Source of the DNA: Bradysia coprophila
Taxonomy: Eukaryota > Arthropoda > Insecta > Diptera > Sciaridae
Length of the DNA stretch: 64,000 bases
Direction of reading: 5' to 3'
NCBI RefSeq assembly: GCF_014529535.1
Contig: NW_023503375.1
Location: 3,159,620-3,223,619, forward strand
Below are positions 60,150 through 64,000 of this stretch, piece after piece. The position numbers and the translations under genes are program-made. The stretch's first letter is position 1. Every line of letters starts with the position of its first letter. A model generated the notes under the pieces. The model saw only the letters and a program-made list of their open reading frames with translations, searched no databases and had not been told where the DNA came from.

Positions 60150-61642
60150 ATGGTCGGTCGCAAGAAGCGTAAAGACGAAGCTAGTAGTAGCAGTGACAGT
60201 GACGATGAAGTCCTGTCGAAAATTAAGAAGACGAACGTCAGCAAGAAGAATGGGGGCAGATCGAACAATAAGCGGTCATCTGTCAAAACTAAAGCCAGAG
60301 CCAATAAGACATCTGACGAAGAGTCAGATTCCGAGCAGGCTAATGATTCGGAATCGCAGGACGAAATTGAAAAGTCGAAGCAGAAAAATGGAAAAAGAGA
60401 GAGCGGACGCTCCATAAAAAGTTCGGTGAAACCAGTTAATCGACCGAAACGGAATGCAGAGACCACTAAAGAGACCAGCAAAAAACGACCTGAAACCGAT
60501 GAGGATGAATCATCCGAAGAGTCTTCGCAAGAAAACAATCGATCAAATGTAAGCGAAAAAGCTGGTCGGAACGAATCGCAGACGAAGCGATCACCGGAGA
60601 AACGTGAAACGAAGCCGACAAAAGTGTCAGCCAAGAAAGAGAAGGAAGAAGAGGAATATGAGGTGACGTTGAAATTGATTTTGAATGACTCGTTCGATTT
60701 CTATGTTTGAACCATTCGGTTTACCAGGTTGAAGAGATCATTGACTACAAAATCGAAGACAAGACGAAATTTTTCTTGGTTCGATGGAAAGGATACGACT
60801 CTGGCTCCGACAGTTGGGTGTCCCGAAGAGATCTGCACTGTACGGGACTCATTGCACAATTCTACGAGAAGGTGAGTCCGATGAGAACACTTATTTGACT
60901 ACTAGAGATCGAGATCGCTGGATTTCTCCAAACTTTCGTTTTGAAAACTATTGGAATTGTTCATTGAACAATGTCCAAATCTGATAGACAATCAGTCAAA
61001 CCTTCCATGAGCATGAACTCTAATCGATAGACTTGCCCTATTAGTCGCATGATTGACTCAACAATTCTACGTCTTCACCACCCGATTAAGTTCCGATTTT
61101 CCTTGCTTTTCAAGCGTCCCGAGGCCAGCTTCTCCACACATAAACGTCGAAAGAAACGAGATTTATTCCCAGGCCAGAAAAGACAAAAGAAACCAGTCCA
61201 ACCGGTACAGAGACAACTCAAAATCGATGAGCAGCCCGACTACGATTCAGAAGCTTTCGACGAAAATCAAGAATGGAAAGTGGAAAAAATTATCGACGTT
61301 CGGTATCACCGCGACAAAAAGCGAGACTTTCTCATTCGCTGGGAAGGTTTCTCATGGAGATCCGATTCGTGGGAACCGGAAGAAAATCTCGACTGCAAAG
61401 AGCTCATCAAGAAGTTTACGGCCAAATTGGAACTGATTGCCAACGCAACAGTCAAAGACTTACGACCGGTTCGTAAGCAAACACAGCGCTACACACTGAT
61501 GGATGTAACCAAAGGTCGTCGGCTGTCGAAACGTTTCGATGGACGCCAGCGGTGAGTACTGACCACTCATTCATTTCCAACGAAATCGTTCTAATTGAAT
61601 CATGCTAATTTCAGAGCTTCCTACTACGACTGCGATGAATAA
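60150..61642 (+). CDS. Tandem chromodomain protein, HP1-like
   Basis: A chromatin protein expected to bind methylated histone tails. Four exons: 60150–60662, 60728–60871, 61115–61551 and 61615–61642, about 373 residues. Residues 1–170 are a highly charged, Ser/Lys/Glu-rich, probably disordered region (SSSSDSDDEVLSKIKK; RPETDEDESSEESSQ). Chromodomain 1 (about 168–219) reads EEYEVEEIIDYKI, RWKGYDSGSDSW; cage residues Y, W and Y are present, but the usual WEP is WVS. A basic linker (THKRRKKRD, GQKRQKKPVQP) leads to chromodomain 2 (about 258–312): EWKVEKIIDV, RWEGFSWRSDSWEPEENLDC, with cage residues W, W and F. The tail ends RASYYDCDE. No chromoshadow domain, SET or helicase domain is seen. The stop codon overlaps an aataaa signal (gatgaataaaaa). 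It is convergent with the ornithine aminotransferase gene. Confidence 0.83.
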
Positions 61643-61812
61643 AAAACAAGTTTTTGGAATCATCGTTCCCGCACAAGCCATTAAAATGAATTAAATCTTT
61701 CCTTTGGTAATGTAAAACATTTTGATTCATTTGGGATCAATAGTTGACTGTAGTCGCATGAAATTTGGAATAATAAAAAGTAAGGAACTGCAAGTCGATT
61801 GGTGGTTTCAAT

Positions 61813-64000
61813 TCATTTATTGGCAGCAAATTCTAAAATTGTTTTCTTAATAATATCAATACAATCGTCCAGCTGTTGCTCATTAATCACTAGTGGCGGC
61901 GCAAAACGGATAATATCACCGTGCGTTGGTTTGGCTAAAAGACCATTTTCCTTCAACTTAATGCAAAGCTCCCATGCGTCGAAATCTGAAAGAACAAAAG
62001 GAAAACTTTGTCTCACCTCCGCTCCATTTCCGATAAAAATTCATTTCGCTCACCTTTATTGATAACGATCGCATTGAGCAAACCCTTGCCCCGTACAATA
62101 CTAACAATATCCTTCGGTAATTTTCCCAATTCGGAACGAAGCTTCTGTCCCATCTTCTCGGCATTATCTGCTAAATTTCCTTTGATCAATACATCCAAAG
62201 CAGCCAGCGCCACCTTACAGCCCAACGGATTTCCTCCATACGTACTGCCATGCTCGCCCGGCTTTATGGTCATCATAATGTCATCGTCACACAATACTGC
62301 TGCTACCGGATACATGCCGCCCGATAATGCTTTGCCCAATATCAAAACGTCCGGCCGAACATTCTCATGATCGCATGCCAACATTTTCCCGGTGCGTGCC
62401 AATCCAGTTTGCACCTCATCGGCGATGAATAACACATTGTATTGGGTGCACAGTCGTCGCACTTCTTTCAAATATCCGTCGTTGGGCACTACCACTCCAG
62501 CCTCGCCTTGAATTGGTTCCACCATGAATGCACAGACAGTTGGATCTTTTAGGCGAGCCTGCAATAACACAAAATATTCGATTTAGCTGTGAAGCTACGT
62601 GTACATCAAAATCGTATTGGGAAATCGTTACTCAGACTCAACGCCATCACGAGTGGACAAAACTGGATGTAACAAACTAATTGCAGTCGGTCTCGTGAGA
62701 CTTCTTGAACCATTTAGTGGACAAAACTGGATGAACCAGAATTAGTAAAAGTCAGTCTCGTGAGATTAACACAACGAAACTGCATAGAACAGGAAATGTG
62801 GCTCAACAGTGACTCGTATAACATGTGATAACACACATCAACGTATATGTGTGCGATACGAGTCTAGTACATAGTAGCTGACCGCCGATGTTATAGTCGT
62901 TATCAACTGGTGCAAAAAAAAACGCTTCCAGTCAACGAATGTTATCATTTTGCTTAACGGTTGAAGTAATTTAGATTTCGAAATATCAAAAAACGTGTTC
63001 CAAGCCTTACCTCCAATGCCGTCAAATCGTTATATGGAATCAACGAAAATCCCGGCATAAATGGACCAAATCGATCGTAGCTGCTCGGATCTGTGGAACT
63101 GGAAATAGCCGACAGTGTTCGGCCCCAGAAGTTTCCTTCAGCAAAGACGATCTGTGCCTGATTCTTCGGGATCTTTTTCACATCGTATCCCCAACGACGT
63201 GCCAATTTACAAGCGGTTTCGCCACCTTCCACACCAGTGTTCATAGGTAATACTTTATCGTAGCCGAATAGGTTTGTGATGAACTGTTCGTATTCACCCA
63301 GCACGTCTGAGTAGAATGCTCTGTGGAAGGAAATTTTGGTAAAAAATTTGTATTTTCAAGCTTGGACATAATTGGGAAGAGCCAATGTTGGAAACACACG
63401 AGGCATTGATTCGTGAAACGTGGTTCGATCAAATTTTTCTTTGTTACTGTTTCGTTAAGCGTCAAAGAATAAAGAGAATTTTGAACGAAAAACGTTTTCG
63501 ATGCCTCGTAGTGTGTTTCCAGCATTTTGCTACTCGTAGCGTTTCTGTGAATAGAAATTTGCGTATACAGGTAAACGTTTTCCTGCTTAAAGACTCGCTA
63601 TATCGCTGAAACTATTCACCCTACGAATATTCACAGCCTAAATTGCCTACGAGAACCATCTAATTTACAAAAGTATTTTACCTTGAAGTCAATGATAATG
63701 TTTGAGCTTGGTCAGTCAGAGCGTCAATGATATCTGGATGGCAATGTCCTTGATTAACTGCACTATATGCACTGAGAAAATCATAATACCGTTTTCCTTC
63801 CACATCCCACAAAAACACTCCTGTAATATTACCAAATGCGCCGGATCAGCAATTTGAACAAAATTTCCCTCCCATCCATTCTTACCTTTTCCTTTACATA
63901 ATGCAACTGGAAGCGGATGGTAGTTGTGAGCGCCATATTTGTCTTCTCTGTCGAAAATCATTTGTGACGTAAGTTTCGGTTTTGCATCCACATCCACTTT
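61813..64000 (-). CDS. Oat: Ornithine aminotransferase, 5' end off-window
   Basis: A mitochondrial PLP enzyme that converts ornithine and 2-oxoglutarate to glutamate-5-semialdehyde and glutamate. Five exons are visible: 63886–64000 (truncated by the window edge), 63682–63820, 63011–63320, 62054–62558 and 61813–61985. Conserved segments are [99 protein letters not shown] and [16 protein letters not shown], in which the lysine of LGKAL is the PLP Schiff-base residue and the aspartate of ADEVQ contacts the cofactor. [17 protein letters not shown] and [16 protein letters not shown] complete the fold. The 61813 stop lies about 170 bp beyond the chromodomain gene's stop. The missing N-terminus should hold the transit peptide. 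Confidence 0.95.
62559..63010. repeat. Ornithine aminotransferase intron with a 64-bp direct repeat
   Basis: The phrase gtggacaaaactggatg occurs at 62653 and 62717, and cagtc(g)gtctcgtgaga follows each, giving a direct repeat of 64-bp spacing. The rest of the intron shows nothing notable. Confidence 0.6.
63385..63525. mobile_element. Small MITE-like palindrome in an ornithine aminotransferase intron
   Basis: About 140 bp with tgttggaaacacacgaggca mirrored by tgcctcgtagtgtgtttcca. It lies in the 63321–63681 intron. Non-coding. Confidence 0.55.

Noticed and set aside
60110-60634. 174-codon minus-strand frame rich in Ser, Phe and Asp
   Set aside because: It is the antisense shadow of the charged N-terminal exon of the chromodomain gene.

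Overview
This is an AT-rich eukaryotic window with short GT–AG introns (about 55–120 bp) and insect-type gene structures. The gene set and the protein sequences (F-box protein, Mtr3, SF3B5, exportin-4, ZNF367, C2H2 zinc finger, chromodomain protein, ornithine aminotransferase) point to a fly. The many F-box genes and dense foldback repeats would suit a lower dipteran such as a fungus gnat, but the species is an inference. Exon limits were placed by eye from splice signals, reading phase and remembered family sequences; no search was run.

Layout. 1–9769 (minus): an F-box/LRR-type gene cut by the left edge. Its largest intron (384–7312) holds a two-LamG secreted-protein gene on the opposite strand and a pile of repeats. 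One of its coding exons is split by a non-LTR-type retroposon with a clean target-site duplication. 10–17.7 kb: repeat-rich, with large foldback elements. 17.9–19.4 kb (minus): a GH99 endo-alpha-mannosidase-like type II membrane protein that lacks both catalytic acids. 22.2–23.5 kb: exosome subunit Mtr3 (plus) converging on splicing factor SF3B5 (minus). 27.3–31.9 kb (minus): exportin-4 in 12 exons. 33.8–35.2 kb (plus): an intronless F-box-like gene. 37.1–41.5 kb (plus): a ZNF367-type zinc-finger gene. 45.4–48.3 kb: a terminal-inverted-repeat element filled by a 19-bp minisatellite. 48.8–52.4 kb: two divergent paralogous genes of unknown function, one long and one short. 53.5–56.8 kb (minus): a zinc-finger protein with about 21 fingers. 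60.15–61.64 kb (plus): a tandem chromodomain protein. 61.8–64 kb (minus): ornithine aminotransferase, cut by the right edge.

The genes are mostly housekeeping, on mixed strands, with no operon-like grouping. The most distinctive feature is a set of inverted-repeat elements that carry their own internal tandem arrays: 30-bp units at 10.1–11.4 kb, 25-bp units with TGACGTCA at 20.3 kb, 19-bp units at 45.7–48.1 kb, and about 260-bp hairpin monomers plus a 23-bp palindromic array at 4.4–5.9 and 24.4–25.5 kb. No tRNA, rRNA or CRISPR array was recognised, and no LTR or virus-like element was seen.
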